Source of the DNA: Treponema denticola
GTDB taxonomy: Bacteria > Spirochaetota > Spirochaetia > Treponematales > Treponemataceae
DNA: 64,000 bases
NCBI RefSeq assembly: GCF_024400535.1
Contig: NZ_CP038800.1
Span: 1-64,000 of the forward strand
Direction of reading: 5' to 3'
Below the pieces are notes generated by a model. That model was not told where the DNA came from. It did no database searches and was given only the letters and a program-made list of their open reading frames with translations. Made by a program: the position numbers and the translations under genes. Positions 23,459 through 32,017 of this stretch are shown here, one piece after another (within the stretch, counting starts at the first letter, position 1; each line of letters opens with the position of its first letter).

Positions 23459-25429
23459 TTATTTTTTAAGATACTTTTCAAACCAGTTGAATATTTCAGT
23501 TAAGCGGCGGATTCGGTGCTTGGGTTTTCCAGTTCGGGATAGGTCATGATTTTCCCCATGGAACAAGACAAGTTTTGCCTCGCAGCCGTGATATTTTAGA
23601 GCCGTAAACATTTGGAAGGCGCAGGCCTCAAAGCAGCGGTAATCCTCATCCGACTGAATAAAAAGGGTCGGAGTTTTGCACTTATCGGCATACTTGAGCG
23701 GGCTGTGATCCCACATTTTTTCTACACCCTTCCAAGGAGTAACTCCTCCGTTTTGGTCGGAATTAAAATAATAACCGATATCGGTAATTCCGAATTTGGA
23801 AATCCAGTTTGAAATTGAACGCTGGGAACAGGCTGCAGCAAAGCGGTTTGTGTGACCGATAATCCAGTTGGTCATAAAGCCGCCGTAAGAGCCTCCCATA
23901 ACGCCTACTTTTTCCTTGTCGATATCCTTGTATTTTTTTAGAACCTCATCCGTAAGCTTCATTAAATCGGAATAGTCGATTGTTCCGTACTTGCCCCGGA
24001 TATCTGCAAAGGCTCTGCCCATTCCGTCGGCACCGCGGGGATTCGTATAAAACACAAAGTAACCGGATTGAGCTAAAAACTGCATCTCGTGGTAGAAGAT
24101 TGAACCGTAAGCGGTCTTAGGCCCGCCGTGAATTGTCAAGATTCCGGGATATTTTTTTCCGGTCTTGTAGTTTAAGGGCTTTAAAACAAAGCCGTGGAGT
24201 TTAACCCCGTCATTTGTAAACTCGAATTCTTCCGGCACAATCTTTTGCAATTTTGCAGCGTAAGCATTGTGCTTTGTGAGGCAGGTTTCTTTTTTATCTT
24301 CAAAAAGATAAACCTCTTGTAATTCTTGTTTTCTAAAACCGATAAAAAGAATTTTTTCTTCATGAACGGCAAAGCAGTCTACAGAACCTTTTTCGGTAAT
24401 AAGCTGCTTTAGTTCTCCTTTTTCGTCAATGACATTTACAAAGGAAGAATCATCCTCGGTTGTAATAAAATAATATTTTCCGTCTTTGACATGGGAGTTA
24501 GCACCGCCTCCGTACCTTGAATCGGAACCCACGGAATTCCATAAGCTCTTGTCATAATCCTTGGGCGAAATCATCTTCGCTCCTGTTCCGGTTTTGGGAA
24601 TAAGATAAATATCGGCATCTTGGTTTACGCCGTATTTTTTTCCGTCGGCACCCGTATAAAGAATTTTATCTCCGAAGAATTTGGCATCGGCGTACATAAA
24701 ATCTTGACCGCCATTTAAGAGCTTTGCCTTTTTTGGTTTTAAGGGCATGAGCATCAGCTCATTATAGATGGGCATCTTATCGGTATAAGTCGCCTTAGTA
24801 AATAAAATCTCTTGGGTCTTTTTATCAAAATCAAAACCGTCAACCTGAGTAAACTCATCGGTTAGAGCCGTACCCTTCATGTTTGAAAGATTATAAACAA
24901 AGAGCCGATTTCTCTTGCGCGAGGTAAAGCCTCCCCCGTTGCTCCAAAACGGAATCTCTTCAAAGGTTTCATAATCGGCTTCATCTTTTTTTGCTTCTTC
25001 TGCCTTTTCTTTAGGCAGCTTTTTAAACGGGTCATCCTTCCATGAGTGTAAAACAACAGCCGTCTTTTTATCGGCAAATTCCATTTTTAAAACGGGATGG
25101 GGGAAGGTGTAGGCAAGCAAGGCTTCACCGCCCGAAACGGGGATAGCATAAACAAAGGTTTTCTCTTTTTCTTCCTTTTCTTTTTTTGTTCTTCTTGCAG
25201 AAAAAAGGAGGCGGTCGCCGTCAAAGCCGTAAAAAGAATTTACATCCTCGCCCGTAAGCTGCTTTGTCTTTTTTGTTTCCATGTCCAAAAGGAAAAGGGC
25301 TTTGTTATAATCATTTTCGTTTAGATCGGCATGAGCACAAATATAGGCCGCATATCTTCCGTCTTCCGAAAATTTAAGGTTACTTAAAAATGAGTAATTT
25401 TTAAAATCGTCCAACTTTATTGTCTTCAT
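23459..25429 (-). CDS. S9 family prolyl-oligopeptidase-type serine peptidase
   Basis: A 656-residue peptidase of the acylaminoacyl/dipeptidyl-peptidase branch of S9. An N-terminal beta-propeller region (about 1-390) precedes the alpha/beta hydrolase domain. Catalytic triad: Ser in VMGGSYGGFMTNW near residue 495, Asp in FIQSDEDYRCFE near 605, His in FHGENHDLSRTGKPKHR near 635. HGGPKTAYGS is the oxyanion-hole HGG region. No signal peptide is seen, so it is likely cytoplasmic peptide degradation. Start set at ATG 25429 with AAAGGAGA upstream. It is a single gene, transcribed divergently from nothing close by. Confidence 0.94.
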   Translation of the reverse strand: MKTIKLDDFKNYSFLSNLKFSEDGRYAAYICAHADLNENDYNKALFLLDMETKKTKQLTGEDVNSFYGFDGDRLLFSARRTKKEKEEKEKTFVYAIPVSGGEALLAYTFPHPVLKMEFADKKTAVVLHSWKDDPFKKLPKEKAEEAKKDEADYETFEEIPFWSNGGGFTSRKRNRLFVYNLSNMKGTALTDEFTQVDGFDFDKKTQEILFTKATYTDKMPIYNELMLMPLKPKKAKLLNGGQDFMYADAKFFGDKILYTGADGKKYGVNQDADIYLIPKTGTGAKMISPKDYDKSLWNSVGSDSRYGGGANSHVKDGKYYFITTEDDSSFVNVIDEKGELKQLITEKGSVDCFAVHEEKILFIGFRKQELQEVYLFEDKKETCLTKHNAYAAKLQKIVPEEFEFTNDGVKLHGFVLKPLNYKTGKKYPGILTIHGGPKTAYGSIFYHEMQFLAQSGYFVFYTNPRGADGMGRAFADIRGKYGTIDYSDLMKLTDEVLKKYKDIDKEKVGVMGGSYGGFMTNWIIGHTNRFAAACSQRSISNWISKFGITDIGYYFNSDQNGGVTPWKGVEKMWDHSPLKYADKCKTPTLFIQSDEDYRCFEACAFQMFTALKYHGCEAKLVLFHGENHDLSRTGKPKHRIRRLTEIFNWFEKYLKK

Positions 25430-25500
25430 CAAAGTTCTCCTTTAAGAATTTTTGTTAAATAAGTATAACACTATCGGGCAGTTTGAACAAGGGGACTTCT

Positions 25501-27645
25501 TTATTTTGAAATTAAAACCACAGTTGTACGGGCAAGCACTACATATATTTGCTGATTCATAATCTGCTCGGTATGTTCTTCATCTAAAAAATCTTTTCCG
25601 TCGGTGTACGAGGTGTCTATAAGGCGATGCCATATCTTCCCGCCGGAAGACGGAGGAGGAAGCCTCACGGTTATATCGTTGTTATAACTATTGGTCATAA
25701 CATAAAAATCGTTATCATCTTCATCGCTTTCCAAATTAATTTTGTTGCCGTCTATTAAAAAGGCTAAGAAATTTGAAGGAGCGTTCCAATTAGGTTTTTG
25801 TGCCTGATAATCAAACCAAGTTATATCGCTTGGAGTACCGTTAATTTTCGAAACTCCGGTAAAAAAATGTTTTCTTAAAAAAGAAAAATGAGTCTTCCTT
25901 AAATTGATAAGTTTTTTGGTAAATTCGAGCAAATCCTTATTTTCATTTAAAAGATCCCAATCAAACCACGACATTTCATTATCCTGACAATAAGCATTAT
26001 TGTTTCCGTTTTGTGTACGGAATACTTCATCTCCCATGTTAATCATAGGTGTACCGGCTGAAAGAATAAGCGTTGTCAAAATATTTTTTGCAGACCGCAT
26101 ACGCATTCTTTCAATCTCGATAGATGCGGCTCCTTCTATTCCATGATTATAGCTTAAATTTTCATTTGAGCCGTCACGGTTATTCTCCCCGTTTTCTTCG
26201 TTATGTTTTTCGGAATAGCTTAGCAAATCGCAAAGGGTAAAGCCGTCATGACAGCAAACAAAATTTATTGACTGATAAGGCCTTCTGCCTTTTTGAGAAT
26301 ATAAATCCGCAGAACCGGTTACTCTGGTTGCCAAGTGTCTTATATCAGGATTGGGCTGCAACCAAAACTCTCTGACGGAGTTACGGAATAAATCGTTCCA
26401 TTCCGCCCAACGCCCGGGAAATTTTCCTACCATGTACGCACCGGCAGCATCCCAAGCTTCAGCTATAATCTTTGTAGAGTGAAGCACGGAGTCATCTGCG
26501 ATGGCCTGTATCATAAAAGAATTTAAATCTATACTTCCGGTTTTATCGCGTGCCAGAACGGGAGCTAAATCAAAACGGAATCCGTCTACATGCATTTCCG
26601 TTACCCAATACCGCAGACAATCCAATATAAATTTTATAACGGGAATCTCCGAGGTTTTTAGGCTGTTCCCGCAGCCCGAAAAATTTTTATAATAGAGCTT
26701 ATTATCTTCAAGATGATAATAAATGGAATTATCCAATCCCTTAAAAGAAAAAACGGGACCGTTTTCGTTTCCTTCTGCAGTATGGTTAAACACCACATCC
26801 AAGATTATTTCGATGCCTGCTTTATGAAATTCCCTGACCATAAATTTAAACTCGTTTACGGCATTACCGGGATCTTCAGCATAGAGGGCCTTAGGTGCAA
26901 AAAAAGCAATTGTACTATACCCCCAATAATTTTTTAGCCGAACGCCGGTTTTGGGGTTTATATTCATATTTTCGTTTTCATCAAAATCAAAAACAGGCAG
27001 GAGCTCAAGAGAAGTAATTCCCAAATCCTTTAAATATGGAATCAGCTCCACAAGGCCTGAATATTTACCCCGTTTTGTAGGACTTATTTTATCGTTTAAA
27101 AAAGAAAAGCCCTTTACATGAGCTTCATATATCACACATCTTTGGAGCGGAATATTTAAGGGTTTATCTCCCTGCCAATCGAATTCCCTATCATCCACAA
27201 CTACACATTTTGGGAAACCCTTTGCCGTCCTTTTATATTGATTTTTACCGCCGGAAATTTTACTGTTTATTTGATTTAAAGTTTGTTCCGAATTAAATAC
27301 TGAATGAGAACTTATAAGCCTTGCGTAAGGATCAAGCAAGTAATTATTTTCATCGAATAAAAAACCTGCGGAAGGAGAAAACTCTCCATCAGCCGTATAC
27401 AAATAAAAGGCCCAACTTTTTAAACCGGAAACAAATACATGCCAAACATCACCGGTTTTATTTACTTGAGGATCCAGTTTATATGAAATTATCGGATCGG
27501 AATCCTCTACATTTTCAAATATGTGGAGAACTATTTCCTTTGCATTTCGCGAAAAGACGCTGAAATTCACTCCATCACAGCTTAATTTTGTGCCTAAGGG
27601 AGAAGCTTTTCCTTGAAAAAAAGATAAATCGTTCATATTCATCAT
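25501..27645 (-). CDS. glgX: Glycogen debranching enzyme GlgX (isoamylase type)
   Basis: A 714-residue GH13 enzyme hydrolysing alpha-1,6 branches of glycogen. N-terminal CBM48-like region (FFQGKASPLGTKLSCDGVNFSVFSRNA, residues 6-32), then the barrel with conserved regions: DVVFNHTAEGNE (region I, near 278), GFRFDLAPVL with nucleophile Asp (near 355), IIAEAWDAAGAY with acid Glu (near 390) and FVCCHDGFTLCDLLSY (near 470). The C-terminal beta domain follows. Start is among several close Met codons (27645, 27642, 27636) without a strong RBS. It points to glycogen use as carbon store. Confidence 0.94.
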   Translation of the reverse strand: MMNMNDLSFFQGKASPLGTKLSCDGVNFSVFSRNAKEIVLHIFENVEDSDPIISYKLDPQVNKTGDVWHVFVSGLKSWAFYLYTADGEFSPSAGFLFDENNYLLDPYARLISSHSVFNSEQTLNQINSKISGGKNQYKRTAKGFPKCVVVDDREFDWQGDKPLNIPLQRCVIYEAHVKGFSFLNDKISPTKRGKYSGLVELIPYLKDLGITSLELLPVFDFDENENMNINPKTGVRLKNYWGYSTIAFFAPKALYAEDPGNAVNEFKFMVREFHKAGIEIILDVVFNHTAEGNENGPVFSFKGLDNSIYYHLEDNKLYYKNFSGCGNSLKTSEIPVIKFILDCLRYWVTEMHVDGFRFDLAPVLARDKTGSIDLNSFMIQAIADDSVLHSTKIIAEAWDAAGAYMVGKFPGRWAEWNDLFRNSVREFWLQPNPDIRHLATRVTGSADLYSQKGRRPYQSINFVCCHDGFTLCDLLSYSEKHNEENGENNRDGSNENLSYNHGIEGAASIEIERMRMRSAKNILTTLILSAGTPMINMGDEVFRTQNGNNNAYCQDNEMSWFDWDLLNENKDLLEFTKKLINLRKTHFSFLRKHFFTGVSKINGTPSDITWFDYQAQKPNWNAPSNFLAFLIDGNKINLESDEDDNDFYVMTNSYNNDITVRLPPPSSGGKIWHRLIDTSYTDGKDFLDEEHTEQIMNQQIYVVLARTTVVLISK

Positions 27646-27708
27646 TAAAGTATAGTATGTATTTCAAATTTATGCTATAATACAAGTAACTTTTTAAAGG
27701 AAATATTG

Positions 27709-29001
27709 ATGAAAAAGGTCCCTATAATAAGCACAATACAGACTACAGTAAACGGATTAAAAGCTGCTGCAAAAAACATAGAAAACGTCGATATTGCAGT
27801 CCTTGATAAATATGAAGATATTGTTTCGTTTTTTAAATACGAAATGCCTGAAATCAAGATCATCGATTTCGGAGATCCGAATATCGATGCCGACTCTTGT
27901 GTTAAAATTATAAAAGAGGATCCGTGGCTTTTATTCGGAGGAATTATAGCCATTACCAATGACCGTCAAGAAAAAGCAAAGCTTGAACAAATAAAGGAGC
28001 CTAACTTTTTATTTGTATGTACAAGAAAAGATTTTGAAAAAAATACCGAACAGATTATAAAGATTTTAAACCAACATCAGCATTTTCTTTTTAACAGAGG
28101 AATGCATCAGAGGGCTGATGAAAAAGAAACAGGTCATTTTGTAAGCGATACCGACCCATTTGAAATAGTTTTCTACGCCAACCTGATAGGAACTTATCTT
28201 TACAATACCAACAGAGTCAATGAAGAAGAAAGGTCTTCCTTACAAACTGCAATGATGGAATTTTTGCTTAATGCAGTAGAACACGGAAACTGTAACATCT
28301 CGTATGAAGAAAAAAATAAATGGCTGCGAAGCGGAAAAAATATGTTGGATTTAATTACCGAAAAGCAAAAACAGCCCGAAATAAAAAAGGAAAAAGTTTA
28401 TATCACATATTCGATACTGCCTGAAAAAACAAAGATAACTATCAAAGATGAAGGGAACGGTTTTGACTGGAAGAGCCATCTTGAATCAGACTTTGAAGCA
28501 GGCCTTCACGGAATGGGTATTAAACTTTCTCAAACCCTTGTTAAAAATCTACGCTATAATAATATTGGGAATGAGGTTTCATTTGAGGTAAATAACCAAA
28601 GAAATATAGCAAACTTGACACCGGCTATTTTAAAATCCCAGCAATTACTAACCTTCAAACACATGCAGATTGTCTGCCGCGAAAACGAGGATTCAAGCGA
28701 TCTTTTCTATATAAGCTCAGGACGCTATGCCGTCTATGTAAACAATAAATTGATGTCGGTTTTAACACCGGCTGACATTTTTATAGGAGAAATGGCCTTT
28801 TTGATGAATGACAGAAGATCCGCTACTGTCGTATCTATCGGCGAAGGTTCTCTTGTAAAGATTCCTAAGATGAAGTTTATGCAGTTGATTGAGGAGCATC
28901 CCCATTACGGTATTTTCTTATCCCGATTGTTGGCTAACCGGCTGGCCCGTCAATCAAAGATTACGGCACAACTAAAAGAAGAACAAGAAAATAACAAGTA
29001 G
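27709..29001 (+). CDS. Receiver-like, HATPase and cyclic-nucleotide-binding domain protein
   Basis: About 430 residues with three visible parts. The N-terminus (1-125) alternates strands and helices like a response-regulator receiver (IKIIDFGDPNIDADSCVKII), but phosphorylation residues are not clear. The middle (about 170-310) is a GHKL/HATPase: EFLLNAVEHGN (N-box), KDEGNGFDW (G1-like) and GLHGMGIKLSQTL (G2-like), as in RsbW/anti-sigma serine kinases. The C-terminus (about 325-415) is a cNMP-binding beta-roll: DLFYISSGRYAVYVNN, IFIGEMAFLMNDRRSATVVS. Start at ATG 27709 follows AAAGGA. Likely a cytoplasmic signalling protein combining phospho-, ATP- and nucleotide sensing; its partner is unknown. 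Confidence 0.85.
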   Translation: MKKVPIISTIQTTVNGLKAAAKNIENVDIAVLDKYEDIVSFFKYEMPEIKIIDFGDPNIDADSCVKIIKEDPWLLFGGIIAITNDRQEKAKLEQIKEPNFLFVCTRKDFEKNTEQIIKILNQHQHFLFNRGMHQRADEKETGHFVSDTDPFEIVFYANLIGTYLYNTNRVNEEERSSLQTAMMEFLLNAVEHGNCNISYEEKNKWLRSGKNMLDLITEKQKQPEIKKEKVYITYSILPEKTKITIKDEGNGFDWKSHLESDFEAGLHGMGIKLSQTLVKNLRYNNIGNEVSFEVNNQRNIANLTPAILKSQQLLTFKHMQIVCRENEDSSDLFYISSGRYAVYVNNKLMSVLTPADIFIGEMAFLMNDRRSATVVSIGEGSLVKIPKMKFMQLIEEHPHYGIFLSRLLANRLARQSKITAQLKEEQENNK

Positions 29002-29027
29002 TAATTCCAATAAAGCACTTAATTTAA

Positions 29028-30170
29028 TCAGCGGAATTCTATTAATGTTTCTTTTAGGGTTTTAACAAAAACTTCAAGCTCAATCTTTTGTGTTAAAGGC
29101 CCTATTGAAACCCGCACTGAGTTTTGCTGCACTTTAGCATCAATTTTCATAGCCTCTAAAACGGGGCGGATTTGTTTTTTTGATGAACATGCAGAACCTG
29201 TAGAGATGCAGATGCCCTTTTCGGACAAGCAGCGTACAAGGACTTCTCCGGTTAATTCTTTAACCGCAAACTGTAAAATCCACGGCGAAAAGTTATCCTT
29301 TAACTGCAGACGGGATTCGGGAATAAAGCTTAGGCCCTCAATACTTGCCAGTTCTTCAATTAAAAAATCCATTAACTCTTTTGCATGAAAAACATAGCTG
29401 TTTAAGTTTTTATAATATTTTTTTAAGCAGCCGGACAGAGCTAAAATACCTGCAAGGTTTTCGGTCCCGGGCCTTAGGCCATTTTCTTGTCCGCCCCCGC
29501 GGATAAATACCTCCATATTTTTAGCAAGATACAAAAAACCGATTCCTCTGGGTGCTCCTATTTTATGTCCGCTAAAAGAAGCCGAATGGATGGATAGTTT
29601 TGAAAGTTCAAAAGGAATCTTTCCTATAGCTTGAACTGCATCAGTATGAAAATGGATTCTTCGTTTTCCCTTAGAATATTCTTCAAGAGCCTTTCCTATT
29701 TCGGCGATGGGCTGGATTGCTCCGGTTTCATTGTTTACCGCCATTACCGAAACAAAGGCCGTATCGGGCTCTATGGTTTTTAAAACTGCATCGGCACTTA
29801 TAAAACCGTTTTTGTCCGAAGGAATTTGTAAAATCTTATAACCCCGTACCTTCATAACGGCAGCCTGTTCCCTGACTGCAGAGTGCTCTATGCTGCTCAC
29901 CGCAATCGAACAGGGAGACGGCAGGGATAATAGAGAGAGCATAGGAATATAATCTCCCTCGGTTCCTCCCGATGTAAAAATAATATGCTCAGGAGCCGTA
30001 TTCAAAAGTTCTGCAATTTCCGAACGAGTATCTTCCAAAACTTTTCGAGCGTCCTTACCTAAAAAATGCTTTGAAGAAGGATTTGCAAAATATTTAAAAG
30101 ATTTTTTTAAGGCCTCCGTAATTATATCTTCTTGTGGAATGGCTGTTGCCGCCCAATCCAAATAAATCAT
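29028..30170 (-). CDS. Cysteine desulfurase (NifS/IscS-like)
   Basis: A 380-residue PLP enzyme that removes sulfur from cysteine for Fe-S clusters or tRNA thiolation. Motifs: YLDWAATAIP at the start, FTSGGTEGDY near residue 66, VNNETGAIQPIAEIG near 145, HTDAVQAIGKI near 175 (PLP-binding Asp/Gln), the lysine in SFSGHKIGAPRGIGFLY near 200, and STGSACSSKK with the catalytic Cys near 325. It overlaps aroB by four bases and has GGAGGT before its ATG, so it is the last gene of the mtnN-aroB run. IscS-like or accessory function cannot be separated by sequence alone. Confidence 0.94.
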   Translation of the reverse strand: MIYLDWAATAIPQEDIITEALKKSFKYFANPSSKHFLGKDARKVLEDTRSEIAELLNTAPEHIIFTSGGTEGDYIPMLSLLSLPSPCSIAVSSIEHSAVREQAAVMKVRGYKILQIPSDKNGFISADAVLKTIEPDTAFVSVMAVNNETGAIQPIAEIGKALEEYSKGKRRIHFHTDAVQAIGKIPFELSKLSIHSASFSGHKIGAPRGIGFLYLAKNMEVFIRGGGQENGLRPGTENLAGILALSGCLKKYYKNLNSYVFHAKELMDFLIEELASIEGLSFIPESRLQLKDNFSPWILQFAVKELTGEVLVRCLSEKGICISTGSACSSKKQIRPVLEAMKIDAKVQQNSVRVSIGPLTQKIELEVFVKTLKETLIEFR

Positions 30171-31198
30171 AGAACCTCCCTGATGTCTTTTTCAGAGGCT
30201 TCATAAATAAAAGTTTCACAAATATTTTTTTGTAAAATCAAACGGATTTTAGCATCTATATTTTTTTTATCTTTTTTCATTGCTAAAAGAACCTTCTCTT
30301 TATCATATAAGAGCGGAACATCTATGCGGCTATAAGAATGTATAACGGCACAAACCTCATCCGCATAGGAAGAATCGGTTAAACCTAATTTTTTACCTAA
30401 GAGTATCGCTTTTGATATTCCCCATGCAACAGCCTCGCCGTGCGAAATCTTTGAAAAATTTAAGACGGATTCCAGCGCATGGCCAAAGGTGTGCCCCAAG
30501 TTTAAAAAAGCTCTTTCATTTTTTTCGTCAAAATCACGGCTTACAACCAGTGCTTTTGCTTCAACAGCTTTTTTTACAAGCTCCAAGCAAAGGCCTTCAT
30601 CTCTAGCTAATATTTTTTCCCTTTGCAATCTAAAGGCCCGATAAATATCTTTAGAATATAAAAGCCCCATCTTAAATATCTCGAACATTCCTGAAAGATA
30701 CTCCGCCTCGCTTAAACTTTTTAAGACCTTTGGGCTTATGTAAACTTCATCAGCCTTAAAAAAAGTTCCTACCATGTTTTTATAACCGTCAAAATTTATT
30801 GCAGTTTTTCCGCCGATGGCTGCATCCGCCATAGCCAAAAGACTGGTAGGAACAAGCTTGCATTTTGCTCCCCTCATATAAACCGAGGCAGCAAAGGCTG
30901 CCAAATCGCAGACAAGCCCTCCCCCGACTCCGATAAAAACAGAGTTCCGGCTTAGGCCCGCATCGAGGGCGGTTTTTAAAATAGATACAAGGGAAGTAAA
31001 ATTTTTATTTTCTTCTCCGGCTTCAATTATAACCAAGGGAAGATCATGGCGGAAATTTTTTGCACTCTTTGCAATAGGAGCAGTATTGGAATCGGCGATG
31101 TACATCCCGCCGGATGTGCCTACAAGCGGTAAAGAAGACTCATCGCAGTAAAAAACTTCGGTTTTCCCTTGAACCGTTGTAAAACTAAAACTATCCAT
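30167..31198 (-). CDS. aroB: 3-dehydroquinate synthase
   Basis: The second shikimate-pathway step, converting DAHP to 3-dehydroquinate with NAD and metal. Motifs: GVGGGLVCDLAAFAASVYMRGAKCKLVPTSLLAMADAAIGGKTAIN near residues 90-135, EIFKMGLLYS near 175, NLGHTFGHALES near 230-241 with metal-binding His, and HGEAVAWGISKA. Start set at ATG 31198 (MDSFSFTTVQ); an in-frame TTG lies at 31210 and neither has a strong RBS. It follows mtnN by 18 bases. Other shikimate genes are not in the window. Confidence 0.94.
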   Translation of the reverse strand: MDSFSFTTVQGKTEVFYCDESSLPLVGTSGGMYIADSNTAPIAKSAKNFRHDLPLVIIEAGEENKNFTSLVSILKTALDAGLSRNSVFIGVGGGLVCDLAAFAASVYMRGAKCKLVPTSLLAMADAAIGGKTAINFDGYKNMVGTFFKADEVYISPKVLKSLSEAEYLSGMFEIFKMGLLYSKDIYRAFRLQREKILARDEGLCLELVKKAVEAKALVVSRDFDEKNERAFLNLGHTFGHALESVLNFSKISHGEAVAWGISKAILLGKKLGLTDSSYADEVCAVIHSYSRIDVPLLYDKEKVLLAMKKDKKNIDAKIRLILQKNICETFIYEASEKDIREVL

Positions 31199-31216
31199 AT
31201 CAATAAACAAAAAAGA

Positions 31217-31939
31217 TTAAAGCTGTTTAAGCATTTCCAAAACCAGCATAGAAGAATTTTTTGCAGCTTGAGCTGAAAAAACATCATAAGATATTTTTGC
31301 AATTTTGTCCTTTCCTGCCGTATCGGACATGCTCCTTAAAATTAAAAAAGGAATTTTATTTAGGGTACAAACCTGTGCAACAGCTGCTCCCTCCATCTCA
31401 ACACAGGCGGGATTAAATTTTTTGATAATTTTTTCACGAGCTTTTGCTTCCGAAACAAAAACATCTCCTGAAGCAATCCGCCCTTCAACAAGCTTAAGCT
31501 TTTTTATGTTTTCATCTCCGCTTTCTGCTTGTAAAATTTTAAAAGCATCAAAAGCAGTCTTTTTAAGATTTTTATCGGCTTGCCAAAAAGGAGACTCGGT
31601 CTTAGGAATCTGCCCCGGAGGATAGCCGAAACACGAAGCATCTACATCGTGCTGAACGGCATCTGTAGAAAGAACAATATCAAAAACATTTAAGCCCTCC
31701 AACAAGGCACCCGCGGTTCCTGTATTTATAAGAGCATCAACCTTAAATTCGGAAATAAGGATTTGAGAACATAAGGCTGCATTTACTTTACCAATTCCGC
31801 CGCATACTAGCACAATCTTTTGTTCCATTATAACACCGTCAAAAAAATCCAAACCGGCAATTTTTATGCAGTTTCCGGTAAAATATTCTTTTAAGAGCCG
31901 AACTTCTTGTTCCTCTGCTCCAAAAATTCCTATTTTCAC
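31217..31939 (-). CDS. mtnN: 5'-methylthioadenosine/S-adenosylhomocysteine nucleosidase
   Basis: A 240-residue Pfs/MtnN enzyme cleaving MTA and SAH to adenine and the thio-sugar, for methionine salvage and the activated methyl cycle. Motifs: MKIGIFGAEEQEVRLL start, CGGIGKVNAALCSQILIS near 48, NTGTAGALLEGLNVFDIVLS near 77, and the active-site ACVEMEGAAVAQVCTLNKIPFLILRSMSDTAG near 182-213 (Glu and Asp). The start codon is GTG at 31939 with GAGGTAG upstream. It heads the run mtnN-aroB-cysteine desulfurase, all three metabolic genes. Confidence 0.94.
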   Translation of the reverse strand: MKIGIFGAEEQEVRLLKEYFTGNCIKIAGLDFFDGVIMEQKIVLVCGGIGKVNAALCSQILISEFKVDALINTGTAGALLEGLNVFDIVLSTDAVQHDVDASCFGYPPGQIPKTESPFWQADKNLKKTAFDAFKILQAESGDENIKKLKLVEGRIASGDVFVSEAKAREKIIKKFNPACVEMEGAAVAQVCTLNKIPFLILRSMSDTAGKDKIAKISYDVFSAQAAKNSSMLVLEMLKQL

Positions 31940-32017
31940 AATTCTACCTCACAAATATAATTAAACTATTTTAGCATATGATTTATTACTTTGCAATGTA
32001 CTCCGCTTCCCGTAATT

